Shown here one piece after another: positions 14,162-22,911 of a DNA stretch of 35,278 nucleotides (positions within the stretch are counted from its first letter, which is position 1; each line of letters starts with the position of its first letter). This stretch comes from an uncultured Oscillospiraceae bacterium. GTDB taxonomy: Bacteria > Bacillota > Clostridia > Oscillospirales > Oscillospiraceae. The translations under genes and the position numbers were made by a program. The notes under the pieces are model-generated. The model worked only from the letters and a program-made list of their open reading frames with translations, was not told the DNA's origin and ran no database searches. Where the stretch lies: assembly GCA_934574095.1 (NCBI GenBank), contig CAKTMW010000017.1, positions 1 through 35,278 on the forward strand, given 5' to 3'.

Positions 14162-14757
14162 AGCTCACGCCGCCCTTCCAGTGCCCGCATCAGCGTGGCG
14201 TCGTCGGCGAATTCCAGATGGCCGCCCACGGGGATACCGTAGGCCAGACGCGTCACCCGCACGCCGAAGGGCTTCAGCAGCCGGGCGATGTACAGCGCCG
14301 TGGCCTCGCCCTCGGTGTCGGGGTTGGTGGCCATGATGACCTCGCTGACGCCGCCCTTTGCCACCCGATCCAGCAGGGACTTGATCTGAAGGTCGTCCGG
14401 CCCCACGTGGTTCATGGGGGACAGTACGCCGTGGAGCACGTGGTAGTGGCCGTTGAACTCCCGGCTGCGCTCGATGGCCAGCACGTCGCGGGGATCGGCC
14501 ACCACGCAGATGACCGTCTCGTCCCGCTTGGGGTCGGCGCACACGCTGCACAGACCGCCCGCCGTCAGGTTGCGGCACACGGGGCACAGCGTCACGCCCC
14601 GCTTGGCCTCGATAATGGCGTTGGCGAAGCTTTCCGCCTCCTCCATGGGCAGGCTCAGCACGTGAAAGGCCAGGCGCTGGGCGGATTTACCGCCGATGCC
14701 CGGCAGACGGGCGAACTGCTCCACCAATTTTTCAAGGGGCGCGGGAAAGTATTCCAT
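14158..14757 (-). CDS. recR: Recombination mediator protein RecR
   Basis: A 199-residue protein, the usual length. It has the helix-hairpin-helix LPGIGGKSAQRLAF, a four-cysteine zinc finger (CPVC ... CSVC) and a Toprim domain (ICVVADPRDVLAIERS ... HVLHGVLSPMNHVGPDD). It acts with RecF/RecO in loading RecA on gapped DNA. The ATG at 14757 follows rpe by 5 nt and has GAGAGG upstream; the longer upstream frame is out of family. In many Firmicutes recR follows dnaX and ybaB; here it lies between rpe and apbE. Confidence 0.96.
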   Translation of the reverse strand: MEYFPAPLEKLVEQFARLPGIGGKSAQRLAFHVLSLPMEEAESFANAIIEAKRGVTLCPVCRNLTAGGLCSVCADPKRDETVICVVADPRDVLAIERSREFNGHYHVLHGVLSPMNHVGPDDLQIKSLLDRVAKGGVSEVIMATNPDTEGEATALYIARLLKPFGVRVTRLAYGIPVGGHLEFADDATLMRALEGRREL

Positions 14758-14762
14758 GTAGC

Positions 14763-15407
14763 TTAACCTCTCAGTTCTTTGATGCGCTGGGGAATATCCT
14801 CCGCCTTGTACACGGCGCTGCCGGCCACCAGCACGTTGGCCCCGGCGTGGATGCACTGATGGCAGGTGTTGGCGTCCACACCGCCGTCCACCTCCAGCTC
14901 ACAGGCGGGATTCATGGCGTCGATGTAGCCCCGGATGGTCTGCACCTTGGGCATCATGTCGGCCATGAACTTCTGGCCGCCGAAGCCCGGCTCCACCGTC
15001 ATCACCAGAATGATATCGCACTCGTTGATAAAGGGCAGCACGGCGCTGGCGGGCGTCTTGGGCTTGACCACCACGCCGGCCTTTTTTCCCTTGGCGTGGA
15101 TGCGGCGCAGGGCCTCGTGGATGTTCTCCTCGGTGTCCGCCTCCACATGGCAGGTGACGATGTCGCCGCCCGCGTCGCAGAACTGCTCCACGTACCGCAC
15201 GGGCCGGTCGATCATCAGGTGAACGTCCAGCGGCAGGGAAGTGGTGGGGCGGATGGACTTGACCACCGGGATACCGATGGAGATATTGGGCACAAACAGG
15301 CCGTCCATCACGTCCACATGGACGTAATCGGCGGTGGAAATGCGTTCGATGTCCCGCTGTAGATTGGCGAAGTCCGCCGACAGGATGGAGGGTGCGATCT
15401 TTATCAT
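14763..15407 (-). CDS. rpe: Ribulose-phosphate 3-epimerase
   Basis: A 214-residue TIM-barrel enzyme that interconverts D-ribulose 5-phosphate and D-xylulose 5-phosphate in the pentose phosphate pathway. Motifs are APSILSADF, HVDVMDGLFVPN with metal and catalytic residues, LDVHLMIDRP, MTVEPGFGGQKF, and the phosphate-binding ELEVDGGV and AGSAVY. The ATG at 15407 has AAAGGAG 7 nt upstream. It is the first gene of the run rpe-recR-apbE-NusG_II-Gx and has a promoter and a long structured leader. Confidence 0.96.
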   Translation of the reverse strand: MIKIAPSILSADFANLQRDIERISTADYVHVDVMDGLFVPNISIGIPVVKSIRPTTSLPLDVHLMIDRPVRYVEQFCDAGGDIVTCHVEADTEENIHEALRRIHAKGKKAGVVVKPKTPASAVLPFINECDIILVMTVEPGFGGQKFMADMMPKVQTIRGYIDAMNPACELEVDGGVDANTCHQCIHAGANVLVAGSAVYKAEDIPQRIKELRG

Positions 15408-15575
15408 GGTGGCGCTCCTTTCACCGCACCGCTGCCATGGGTGCGGCATATGATACAGTAAGCGGCGCAGGGCCGTAAGGCCCCCGCGGCGCGCCTTCGT
15501 CCGGCGCGACCATGCGCGGCTTTTCAGATAGGGGGCCGGTGGGGGGAAAGACCCGCCGGTCCCCATTGTGCGAAC
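15408..15575 (-). promoter_or_regulatory. Long, highly structured 5' leader of the rpe operon
   Basis: About 168 nt between the predicted start of transcription and the rpe start codon, without an obvious ORF. Visible hairpins are: a long one at 15531-15564 (11 pairs with two mismatches), GCGCC/GGCGC at 15491-15507, GGGCC-GTAA-GGCCC at 15470-15483, and CCGCACC/GGTGCGG at 15424-15446, which ends about 3 nt before the ribosome binding site. I do not match it to a known riboswitch class. The last hairpin is placed to influence translation of rpe. Confidence 0.45.
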
Positions 15576-15581
15576 AAAATA

Positions 15582-15610
15582 ATTATAACAATTCCGCGGG
15601 GGGATTGCAA
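15582..15610 (-). promoter_or_regulatory. Promoter of the rpe-recR-apbE operon
   Basis: Minus-strand -35 TTGCAA (15605-15610), 17-bp spacer, -10 TATAAT (15582-15587). Confidence 0.8.
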
Positions 15611-15681
15611 TAAAGACTTGCCGCTCACGCCGCCATTGGGCCTGGAATTTTAACCAAATTGTTAATTTTACGGATGGCCCC

Positions 15682-15710
15682 TTTACCTTTCGGGTATTTT
15701 CCGGTAAAAT
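15682..15710 (+). promoter_or_regulatory. Promoter of the zinc-ribbon membrane protein gene at 15753
   Basis: -35 TTTACC (15682-15687), 17-bp spacer, -10 TAAAAT (15705-15710). The -35 TTTACC and GGTAAA at 15703-15708 form an inverted repeat across the promoter. Confidence 0.6.
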
Positions 15711-15752
15711 ATTTTGCTATGTTAGTATACTCAAGGAAATCGAGGCGGAGTT

Positions 15753-16178
15753 ATGAGTTTCTTTCAGCGTGTGCGCAACGCTTTGAGCCGGTTTATGTAT
15801 GGCCGCAACGGCGCCGATCAACTGGGCCTGTGCGTTATCTGGGCGGCCATCGTGCTGGACGTGGTCAGTATGCTGGTGAAAAACAGCGTCGTGTCCGGCG
15901 TCATTGGCTTCATCACCACGGTGATGGTGCTGTGGGCTCTGTTCCGGGTGTTCTCCCGGAATCTGGAGAAGCGCCGGGCAGAAAACGCCGCCTTTTTGCA
16001 GAAGGTCTGGTGGCCTGTCAAGCGGAAGCTGGACAGCGGTCGCCGGCAGCGGATGGACAGGGAGCACAAGTATTTCACCTGTCCCAACTGCAAGACCGTG
16101 TGCCGCGTACCGGTGGGGAAGGGGAAGATCGTCATCACCTGCCCCAAGTGCGGCGGCGAGATACACGGCAAGAGCTGA
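15753..16178 (+). CDS. Zinc-ribbon membrane protein, function unknown
   Basis: A 141-residue protein with a basic amino end, two adjacent hydrophobic segments (about 24-44 and 46-68), a basic linker (KRKLDSGRRQRMDREHK) and a carboxyl-terminal zinc ribbon of the CPNC ... CPKC type (about 109-135). The ribbon should face the cytoplasm. It is a single-gene unit between its own promoter and a strong bidirectional terminator. Function not recognised. Confidence 0.8.
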   Translation: MSFFQRVRNALSRFMYGRNGADQLGLCVIWAAIVLDVVSMLVKNSVVSGVIGFITTVMVLWALFRVFSRNLEKRRAENAAFLQKVWWPVKRKLDSGRRQRMDREHKYFTCPNCKTVCRVPVGKGKIVITCPKCGGEIHGKS

Positions 16179-16199
16179 AGCGATAAGAGAATACCGCAG

Positions 16200-16241
16200 G
16201 ATAAAAATAACCCCTGGCCGCGGCCAGGGGTTATTTTTATC
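16200..16241. terminator. Bidirectional terminator between the zinc-ribbon gene and the YhgE operon
   Basis: A perfect inverted repeat, GATAAAAATAACCCCTGGCC and its complement around a central GC, giving A-rich and T-rich flanks in either direction. Confidence 0.93.
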
Positions 16242-16252
16242 ATAGAGCCGCC

Positions 16253-18337
16253 TCACATGATGCCGGAGCGTTCCTTGCTCTCGGCAATGGCGGCGTTCAG
16301 TTTCCGGGCGGGGTAGTACACCAGCAGGCCGAACACCGTGAACACCACGCACATGCCCAGCAGAACCAGCGCACAGTTGCGGTAGGTGCGGCCGTACATA
16401 CCGCCCACGGTCTCCCGGAGCATATCCATGCCGTAGTGGAAGGGCATGATGGCGTACAGCTTCTGGAACAGGGCCGGCAGCACGTGGATGGGATAGGAGC
16501 CGCCGGAGCCGGCCACCTGAAGGACCATGATGATCACCGCCAGGGCCATGCCGATGTTGTCCAGGGCGTAGACCAGAGCGAAGTTCATCATGGCAAAATT
16601 CAGTGAGCACAGGCAGCAGGCCAGCACGAACCGGGCCGGTTCCACGCACTGGATGCCCACGAAGCACAGACAGCCGAAGGCCGTTACCAGCGCCTGGGCC
16701 ATGCCCACCAGGAAGAAGAGGGTAAACCGGCCGAAGTACCGCTCCACGGCCCGGTATTCCAGAAATTGGGGCTGCGTTACCGGCACCTTGATCATTACCG
16801 ACGCCAGCAGCGAGCCCACAAACAGCGCCAGCACCGTGTAGAAGGGGGCCATGGCGGAGCCGTAGTCGCCGATCTCGTAGGCGATCTCGGTGTTCAGCTG
16901 CACCGGCGAGGACAGATAGTCCGAAAGACTGTCCGGGTCGTTGTCCAGCATATCGCAGAATTCCCGGAAAGCGGCGCTGTCGGTGACCCGGCGCACGTCA
17001 GCTTCCAGCTCCGCCAGATAGCCGGACACGGTGTCCGCCAGCGCCGCGCCCGCCGCCAGGGTGGTCTGGGACTGCCCCAGCGCGGCGGCGTAGCCCTCCA
17101 ATGTGCCGGACAGCTCGCCCAGCTTTCCGGTGCCGCTGCGCAGCAGGTCCCGCACAGCGTCCAACGCGGCCAGAGCCTTGTCGTTCTTGCTGTGGATGTA
17201 GTCATTGACGTTCTGGTTGGTCTGTAAGGCTGCCGCCCGGATGTTCTGCCGGGCCTGCGCCAGCTGATCCAGCAGCGCGTCCTTTACGTCGGTGCCGATA
17301 CCGGCCATGACCAGTTCACGCAGCTGTGTCAAAGCGGACACCGCCGCGTCGATCTGGCTGGACAGCTGAGGGGCCAGAGGCTTCAGGGTCGTCAGGCGGC
17401 TGATGGCGTCGTCGATCTGCTGGGCCAGCGCCTGCTGCAAAAGGGTGGGATCCTCTTCGGTGCCCCACTGCCGCAGCTTTTCCTCCAGGTCCGCCAGACT
17501 CTGGTCGACGGCGTTCAGCACCGCCAGGGCGTCGTCGGACGCGCCGTCGGCGATATCCGTGCCGGTGGAGATCATGCTGCCGATGCCGCTCACAGTGTCG
17601 GCGGCGTTCACCAGTACGCCGTTTACGTCGTCCACCGTCACCGACGCCGCCGCCAGCAGACCGTCGGCGTTGTCCATCACGTCATCCAGCGACAGCAGGA
17701 TATCCCTGAGCTGTCCCAGCTGCGTCCGGCCGTCCTGTAATTTTTCGACGAGGCCGTCGGCAATGTCCTGACTGTCCAGGCCCAGGGCCCGGAACACGGA
17801 GCTGGCGGTGGTCAGCGCGTCGGCCACCTTCTCCACGATGGTGCTGTTGATCTCCTCCTGCACGGCGGTCTTGGCCTTGCTGGTGATCTTGGGGGCGATG
17901 GCGTTCTTCTTTTCATTTTCAAAGTATTGGATCTGGGGGTGCTCCAGCGCGCCGTCCAGCAGACTGACGAAGTCATCGGTAAAGTCCTCCGGCACGATCA
18001 GCGCCGCGTAGTAGTTCCCGGCGTAGACGCCCTCCAGGGCCGTCTCCTGATCGTCCACAAAGACCCAGCCCATCTGGTCGTTGCTCTTCAGCCCGTCCAG
18101 CACCAGCGAGCCAATGTTCAGATGCAGCCCCAGCAGCTCGGCGCCCGCGTCCTCACTGGCCACGGCCACCTTGATATTGCCGGTGGAGTCGGGGCCGTAA
18201 GGGTCCCAGTTGGAGAGAATGTTGAACCAGGCGTACAGGCACGGCACCAGGCACAGGCCCAGCATCACCACGACGGCCACCACGCTGGCGGTCAGCCGCT
18301 GCCAGTCGGCCCGGAAGATGTTCCAGATATGCTTCAT
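16253..18337 (-). CDS. YhgE/Pip domain membrane protein (second copy of a tandem pair)
   Basis: A 694-residue protein of the YhgE/Pip family, related to ABC-2 type permeases. There is one membrane segment near the start (about 18-38) followed by the family block YAWFNILSNWDPYG, a long extracellular helical region (about 150-470), and five or six membrane segments in the last 210 residues (from SAMAPFYTVLALFVGSLLAS on). Members were described as phage infection proteins and include EsaA of type VII secretion. The ATG at 18337 is used because GGGAGGTGG lies 7 nt upstream; it overlaps the previous stop as TGATG. Last gene of a three-gene operon with a second YhgE protein. No ESX substrate or EssC gene is nearby. 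Confidence 0.88.
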   Translation of the reverse strand: MKHIWNIFRADWQRLTASVVAVVVMLGLCLVPCLYAWFNILSNWDPYGPDSTGNIKVAVASEDAGAELLGLHLNIGSLVLDGLKSNDQMGWVFVDDQETALEGVYAGNYYAALIVPEDFTDDFVSLLDGALEHPQIQYFENEKKNAIAPKITSKAKTAVQEEINSTIVEKVADALTTASSVFRALGLDSQDIADGLVEKLQDGRTQLGQLRDILLSLDDVMDNADGLLAAASVTVDDVNGVLVNAADTVSGIGSMISTGTDIADGASDDALAVLNAVDQSLADLEEKLRQWGTEEDPTLLQQALAQQIDDAISRLTTLKPLAPQLSSQIDAAVSALTQLRELVMAGIGTDVKDALLDQLAQARQNIRAAALQTNQNVNDYIHSKNDKALAALDAVRDLLRSGTGKLGELSGTLEGYAAALGQSQTTLAAGAALADTVSGYLAELEADVRRVTDSAAFREFCDMLDNDPDSLSDYLSSPVQLNTEIAYEIGDYGSAMAPFYTVLALFVGSLLASVMIKVPVTQPQFLEYRAVERYFGRFTLFFLVGMAQALVTAFGCLCFVGIQCVEPARFVLACCLCSLNFAMMNFALVYALDNIGMALAVIIMVLQVAGSGGSYPIHVLPALFQKLYAIMPFHYGMDMLRETVGGMYGRTYRNCALVLLGMCVVFTVFGLLVYYPARKLNAAIAESKERSGIM

Positions 18338-18834
18338 CACCGGTCCACCTCCCCGTTGTCAGCAGGCGTCTGCTCCGCGGGTTCGTCCGTCACCACAGGG
18401 CGGGCGGCCTCCTCCGGCATGGGCAGGGTGACGGCCCGGCCGCTGTCGGCGCTCTCCGCGTCCTGCTGTGTCTTTCCTTTTCGCCGCAGCTGCGGCAGCC
18501 GGACGACCGGACGCTCCAACTGGGGCAGCGCCGTCAGCTGACCAAGATCAGAGAATTCCTCGTGAGTAATATCCTGTAATTTCTTTTGCAGCTCATAGTC
18601 CATATATTCCACGCCGATGAGATACGCCGCCAGCGCGAACATGGACACGATCCATAAAATCAGCGTGAACACCTTGTTGCCCTCCGCCAGGAACATCAGC
18701 AGCATCAGGCCCACCGTCACGATCACCAGCGCCCGCATGCCGGTACGGATGCGGCGCTGGTTGCTCTGGTGCAGGGCGGTCACCTCTTCCAGCAGCCGGT
18801 CATACAGCTGATGGTACTTTTCTTCTGTTGTCAT
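18337..18834 (-). CDS. Small membrane protein between two YhgE/Pip genes
   Basis: A 165-residue protein with a helical amino end, two hydrophobic segments (about 34-51 and 57-74), and a polar, acidic and proline-rich tail of about 90 residues, both ends probably cytoplasmic. GGAGGTGG precedes the ATG. Its start follows the upstream yhgE stop by 15 nt and its stop overlaps the next start, so production is coupled to both YhgE proteins and a shared complex is plausible. No domain recognised. Confidence 0.8.
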   Translation of the reverse strand: MTTEEKYHQLYDRLLEEVTALHQSNQRRIRTGMRALVIVTVGLMLLMFLAEGNKVFTLILWIVSMFALAAYLIGVEYMDYELQKKLQDITHEEFSDLGQLTALPQLERPVVRLPQLRRKGKTQQDAESADSGRAVTLPMPEEAARPVVTDEPAEQTPADNGEVDR

Positions 18835-18849
18835 GGTCCGGCCACCTCC

Positions 18850-20907
18850 TTAGAATAGCTCTGTCTCTTCCAGCTTGGCCTCCATGAAGTGGTTCAGCCC
18901 CATAAAGGGCCGCCGCACCAGAAGGCCGATCACCAGCGCCGCCGCCGCGAACAGCAGCAGATACGCCAGCTGCGTCATATAGTAATTGCCGTACAGGCCG
19001 CAGATGCACTCCCGCATGGCGTCGATGGCGTAGGGGAAGGGGAAGAAGCGGTAAATTTTCTGATACACCTCCGGCAGCAGCTCGATGGGGAAGGTGCCGG
19101 AGGAACCGGCGATCTGCAGCACCATGACCACCACCACGACGGCCTTGCCCACGTCGCCGAAGGACAGCGCCAGAGAATAGATCAGCAGGCTGAAGGTCAG
19201 CGCCGTCAGCGAGCCGGTCAGGTACATCAGCCCCGGATGCAGGCACTGGACCTTCAGGATCAGCAGGTCGCCGGTGATGATAATGGCCGCCTGCAATTGG
19301 CTCAGCAGGAAAAAGAGAATGTAGCGGCCGAAGTACAGCTGGGCGGGGGTGGGGTCGATAAGTCCGTCCTTCCGGGCGTGGGGCTTCACCAGCGACACCA
19401 GAATGACGCCGCCCACCCAGATGGCCAGCACCGTGTAGAAGGGCGTCATGGCGGAGCCGTAGTTTTCAATGGGGTACACCGGCGTCACCGTGGTCTGCAC
19501 CACCTGGGAGAAGTACTGGCCGTACTCCTCCGGGTCGCCGCCCAGAATATCCAGCAGCGTGTCCATGTACTCCTCGTCACTCAGCCCCTGCAAGGTATCG
19601 AGAGCTTCATCCACGGACCGGGACAGGTTATCCGCCGCGGGCCGCAGCAGCGCCATGGTGTCCTCCAGTGCCAGAGCGGTGTCAGACAGCGCGTCCTGCA
19701 CCGCCTGCGCGTCGCCGCTGAGGGTCTTGACGCTGCCCATGGTGCGGGACACCTGCCCCATGACGTTTTGCAGCTCTTGGCGCAGCTCACCGGCGGTGGG
19801 GGTCAGTTTGCCGGTCATTTCGCCGATGGCGCTGATGATGGCCTTGCAGTCCCGGATGGCGGTCTGGATATCCCCGTTGTCCGGCAGCGCCGCCAGACGG
19901 CCTTGCAGGGCGTAGCATTTCGCCGCCATTTCGCGGGCCAGCTTGGCTGCCGCGTGGCCCGCCAGATGCTGGTCCAGCCGGTCCGCCCAGGCCGTCAGCC
20001 GGTCGCCCAGCTGCCCCATGGCGGCGGACGCGTCCTGGATGGCCTTCAGCGCCTCCTGTAACTTGCTGTCGTCCTCGGCGGCCTGCTGGATCGCGTCCAG
20101 CGCCCGCTGGACCTTCTCCAGGGCGGTGAACACCATCCGGTCGATCTCCGCCGCCGTCTGCTGTAATTGTTCGCCGTCAGGCAGGTGACTGTTGATGTCC
20201 TTGATCGTCTGGGCTAACTGCTCGGCGTCAAAGTCCGCCGCGCCGCCCCGGCCCGCCGCCTCAAAGGCGTCCATGGTGGCCCGGCAGCCTGCCAGCAGGT
20301 CGCGGGCCTGATAGAGTACGCCCTTCACCGCCGTCTCCGGATCGTCCTCGGTCAGGTCGGCGGCCAGCAGGTTGGCCTGGGTCATCACCCGGCCCACCGC
20401 CACGTCCAGATAGTTCTCGTTGATGGTGCGCTTCAGGCTCTCCGCCGCCGTGTCGGTGATTTTGGTGGCCACGGCGTTTTTCTTGGCGTTTTCGTAGTAG
20501 GTGAGGGAGGGCTTTCCTGTCCACTCCGTCAGCATATGATACATTTTATAGGAGAAGTCCCGGTCGATGACCACGGCGGCGTAGTAATCACCGGCATACA
20601 CGCCCTCGCGGGCCGCGTCCTCGCTGTCCACCACCACCCAGTTGATGCTGGTGGCCTCCCGCAGGTCCGCCACCACGTCGTCGCCTTTGTTGGTGTATAC
20701 GCCGTCCTCGTCGGTGTAGCCCTGGTCCAGAGACGCCACGGCGATGGAAATGCCGCCGGTGTTGCCGTAGGGGTCCCAGTTGGAGTAGATGTTCAGCCAC
20801 GCGTACAGGCTGGGCAGCAGTACGATGCCCACCACCACCGCGCAGGCGAAAAAGCACTTGCTCAGCGATTTGACGTCGGTTTTGAAAACCGTCCAGATAT
20901 TGCGCAT
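18850..20907 (-). CDS. YhgE/Pip domain membrane protein (first copy of a tandem pair)
   Basis: A 685-residue paralogue of the protein encoded at 16253-18337. It has the same plan: membrane segment at about 19-39, the block YAWLNIYSNWDPYG, a long helical outer region, then a carboxyl-terminal set of membrane segments starting SAMTPFYTVLAIWVGGVILV. The outer regions of the two copies have diverged much more than the membrane parts. The ATG at 20907 has GGAGG 4 nt upstream; an ATG 12 nt earlier is in frame but poorly placed. It is the first gene of the operon, with a minus-strand -10 TATAAT at 20957-20962 and a weak -35. Confidence 0.88.
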   Translation of the reverse strand: MRNIWTVFKTDVKSLSKCFFACAVVVGIVLLPSLYAWLNIYSNWDPYGNTGGISIAVASLDQGYTDEDGVYTNKGDDVVADLREATSINWVVVDSEDAAREGVYAGDYYAAVVIDRDFSYKMYHMLTEWTGKPSLTYYENAKKNAVATKITDTAAESLKRTINENYLDVAVGRVMTQANLLAADLTEDDPETAVKGVLYQARDLLAGCRATMDAFEAAGRGGAADFDAEQLAQTIKDINSHLPDGEQLQQTAAEIDRMVFTALEKVQRALDAIQQAAEDDSKLQEALKAIQDASAAMGQLGDRLTAWADRLDQHLAGHAAAKLAREMAAKCYALQGRLAALPDNGDIQTAIRDCKAIISAIGEMTGKLTPTAGELRQELQNVMGQVSRTMGSVKTLSGDAQAVQDALSDTALALEDTMALLRPAADNLSRSVDEALDTLQGLSDEEYMDTLLDILGGDPEEYGQYFSQVVQTTVTPVYPIENYGSAMTPFYTVLAIWVGGVILVSLVKPHARKDGLIDPTPAQLYFGRYILFFLLSQLQAAIIITGDLLILKVQCLHPGLMYLTGSLTALTFSLLIYSLALSFGDVGKAVVVVVMVLQIAGSSGTFPIELLPEVYQKIYRFFPFPYAIDAMRECICGLYGNYYMTQLAYLLLFAAAALVIGLLVRRPFMGLNHFMEAKLEETELF

Positions 20908-20956
20908 AATTCCTCCCATGCCCCGTGGGGGCGATAGTGATACTTTCACATTTTGC

Positions 20957-20962
20957 ATTATA
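20957..20962 (-). promoter_or_regulatory. -10 element of the yhgE operon promoter
   Basis: TATAAT on the minus strand, 50 nt before the start codon. The -35 region, about GGATTT with a 17-bp spacer, is poor, so the promoter is weak or activated. Confidence 0.5.
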
Positions 20963-21072
20963 CAGGAAGTACCTGGAAAAATCCACTCTTTTTGCGGTTT
21001 TTTGACACGGTGTATAAAATGGGGAAAAGTGGCGGAACTATGCAGCATGCATATGTTTTTACCGGGAGAACG

Positions 21073-21081
21073 TGGTATGAT
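21073..21081 (+). promoter_or_regulatory. Extended -10 promoter of the dockerin protein gene
   Basis: TGGTATGAT, a TGn-extended -10 without a clear -35, 46 nt before the ATG at 21127. A perfect -35 TTGACA is at 21001-21006 but has no matching -10 at the right distance. Confidence 0.45.
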
Positions 21082-21126
21082 AGTTACGTGTATATACCGC
21101 ATATTGCTGAAAAGGAGAGGGAAACG

Positions 21127-22911
21127 ATGAAGAAGCTGTTGGCATTGCTGCTGTCGCTGGTGATGGTGCTGAGTTTGGTCCCCAACGTGTGGGGCACGGA
21201 CGACGCCCAGCCGGAGGAGACGCCGCCGGAAACGGTAAAGACGGAGGAGATAGTGGAGCTCCAGGCCCCCGTCGAGACGGAAGAAACGGTGGACGCGCCT
21301 GAGATAGAGGAGCTGCCAGAGGCACCGGAGGGAGAAAGCGAAGAAAAGACCATCATTGAAAAGCTGCAAGACGCAGGGTATAAAGCTCCCGCGGAAGGCG
21401 AGGACGTGACATTTATTTTCCCGGAAGAGCTGGTAAGAGGTGTGGATTATGACTATACCTATGTGGATGGTCTGCTGACCGTCGGTATACTGCCGGGCCA
21501 AAAAGCACACTGGGAAGCCGCCTATCAAAACAATTCGGTAAAGTCCGGTAATAATATTATCTTCAGTACAGAATTTGTACCGCCTGAAGAGGCAAAATCT
21601 ATGGCGAAATTGTGCAGCAACAGCGAATATGGCGCTGTGACCGGATTTATTAACGACACCAATGAGTACCATGAGGTGTACCCTCATTACCAGCATGACG
21701 AACCGCTGGCTGCTGTCAATGAGCAGATGAGTTCTGCTACCATTGCTCCCACGCCCTATGACAATGGGCTTTACCTGCTGGTGGCATATAAGGACAGCCA
21801 AGGCAGCATAATGGAGAGGTGGATGATCCGCTACCGCATCCTGGCAGAAGAATCCTTCTTGTATAAGACGTCATTAAAGCAGAATACGGGACTGGTGGCT
21901 AGGGATCGAATTGTTGAATTTGATATGCTTGATACCGCGAACTGGGAGACACCGGTCATCGTGTCTGATGGCCTTGTGACGATAAAAGCAAAGAGTGCAA
22001 ACATACCATATAATCAAAGGATCTGTGACATGTATCTTTCTGCGCCTGCCGGCTGTACGACGGGAGTAGGACAAATCTATACCCGAACATGCTTTTGGGT
22101 ATCCTCTGAAAGCAATGAATATTGGGTAAACTGGGTGGACAGCAGCGGCAATACGATAGGAGAGCATGTGACGGTACAGATATTGTCCGAAAGACCCTAT
22201 CTGGCGAATAACGGTACACCATCGGCATGTGTCATGCCTGATACCACAGGTAGTGGTATTATCGTTGCGTATGACCCGGCAATAGGCTACTATCATACCA
22301 GTTTTGCTCCCGGTATCATTCCCACGGCAGAACAGCTGAAATCCAATATCGTGATGCAAGTGCCAGAAAATGCAAAATCCTATCGGTGGATAAATTATCT
22401 GACGAACCGCGATCCATACAGTGTCAGCGGCGGAATCGACACGGAAGCTCTGGGCGATGAAGAGTTGTGCCTGATCGGCGATGCCAGCGGCTATACCGTT
22501 CCCATCGCCAATGTGGGGGAATTTACGCTCCGAGAAGCGGGATTGACTTTCTACTATTCCAGGACCCGAAACTATACAGAGCGTATCATCCAGTGGTACA
22601 GCGACGAAGGGGGGACGCAAACCCTTGGCAGGCCGGTATATATCTTTGGTTACAACGACGATTTCGCCTGGACAACTTCTACATCCTCAGTCGATCGGGT
22701 AACAACGGAAGTTGACGCCCCCACCCTAATCGGCAGCGGCCTGACCCTGGTCGGCACCCGCTATCCCCAGGAGTGCGGCGACAATTCCCTGTATATCGAA
22801 CTGGCGGTCATCGGCGGTACCGCTGGGAAAAAAACGAGGTCTACCTGCCCTACAGCTACTTCGGTATCACTTATCGGCAAGCGCAGGAGTGGAAGCTGGC
22901 CGCGCCTATGA
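21127..22911 (+). CDS. Secreted dockerin protein, main part (frame broken near 22817)
   Basis: This frame encodes 594 residues: a signal peptide (MKKLLALLLSLVMVLSLVPN), a Glu/Pro/Thr-rich linker (about 24-75), then a long beta-rich extracellular region with no domain I recognise. AAGGAGAGGG precedes the ATG. The natural protein breaks near residue 564: the frame goes on as TAGKKTRSTCPTATS and stops at 22911, while the adjacent frame carries a sensible continuation (YRWEKNEVYLPYSYFG) into a dockerin. The change sits between about 22813 and the A7 run at 22828-22834, so a 1-base deletion, a sequencing error, or slippage on A7 are all possible. Base composition is lower in GC than the flanking genes. 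Confidence 0.8.
   Translation: MKKLLALLLSLVMVLSLVPNVWGTDDAQPEETPPETVKTEEIVELQAPVETEETVDAPEIEELPEAPEGESEEKTIIEKLQDAGYKAPAEGEDVTFIFPEELVRGVDYDYTYVDGLLTVGILPGQKAHWEAAYQNNSVKSGNNIIFSTEFVPPEEAKSMAKLCSNSEYGAVTGFINDTNEYHEVYPHYQHDEPLAAVNEQMSSATIAPTPYDNGLYLLVAYKDSQGSIMERWMIRYRILAEESFLYKTSLKQNTGLVARDRIVEFDMLDTANWETPVIVSDGLVTIKAKSANIPYNQRICDMYLSAPAGCTTGVGQIYTRTCFWVSSESNEYWVNWVDSSGNTIGEHVTVQILSERPYLANNGTPSACVMPDTTGSGIIVAYDPAIGYYHTSFAPGIIPTAEQLKSNIVMQVPENAKSYRWINYLTNRDPYSVSGGIDTEALGDEELCLIGDASGYTVPIANVGEFTLREAGLTFYYSRTRNYTERIIQWYSDEGGTQTLGRPVYIFGYNDDFAWTTSTSSVDRVTTEVDAPTLIGSGLTLVGTRYPQECGDNSLYIELAVIGGTAGKKTRSTCPTATSVSLIGKRRSGSWPRL

Noticed and set aside
15681..15712. Hairpin TTTACC/GGTAAA as a terminator
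   Set aside because: The arms coincide with -35 and -10 elements 17 bp apart and no T run follows; a promoter fits better.
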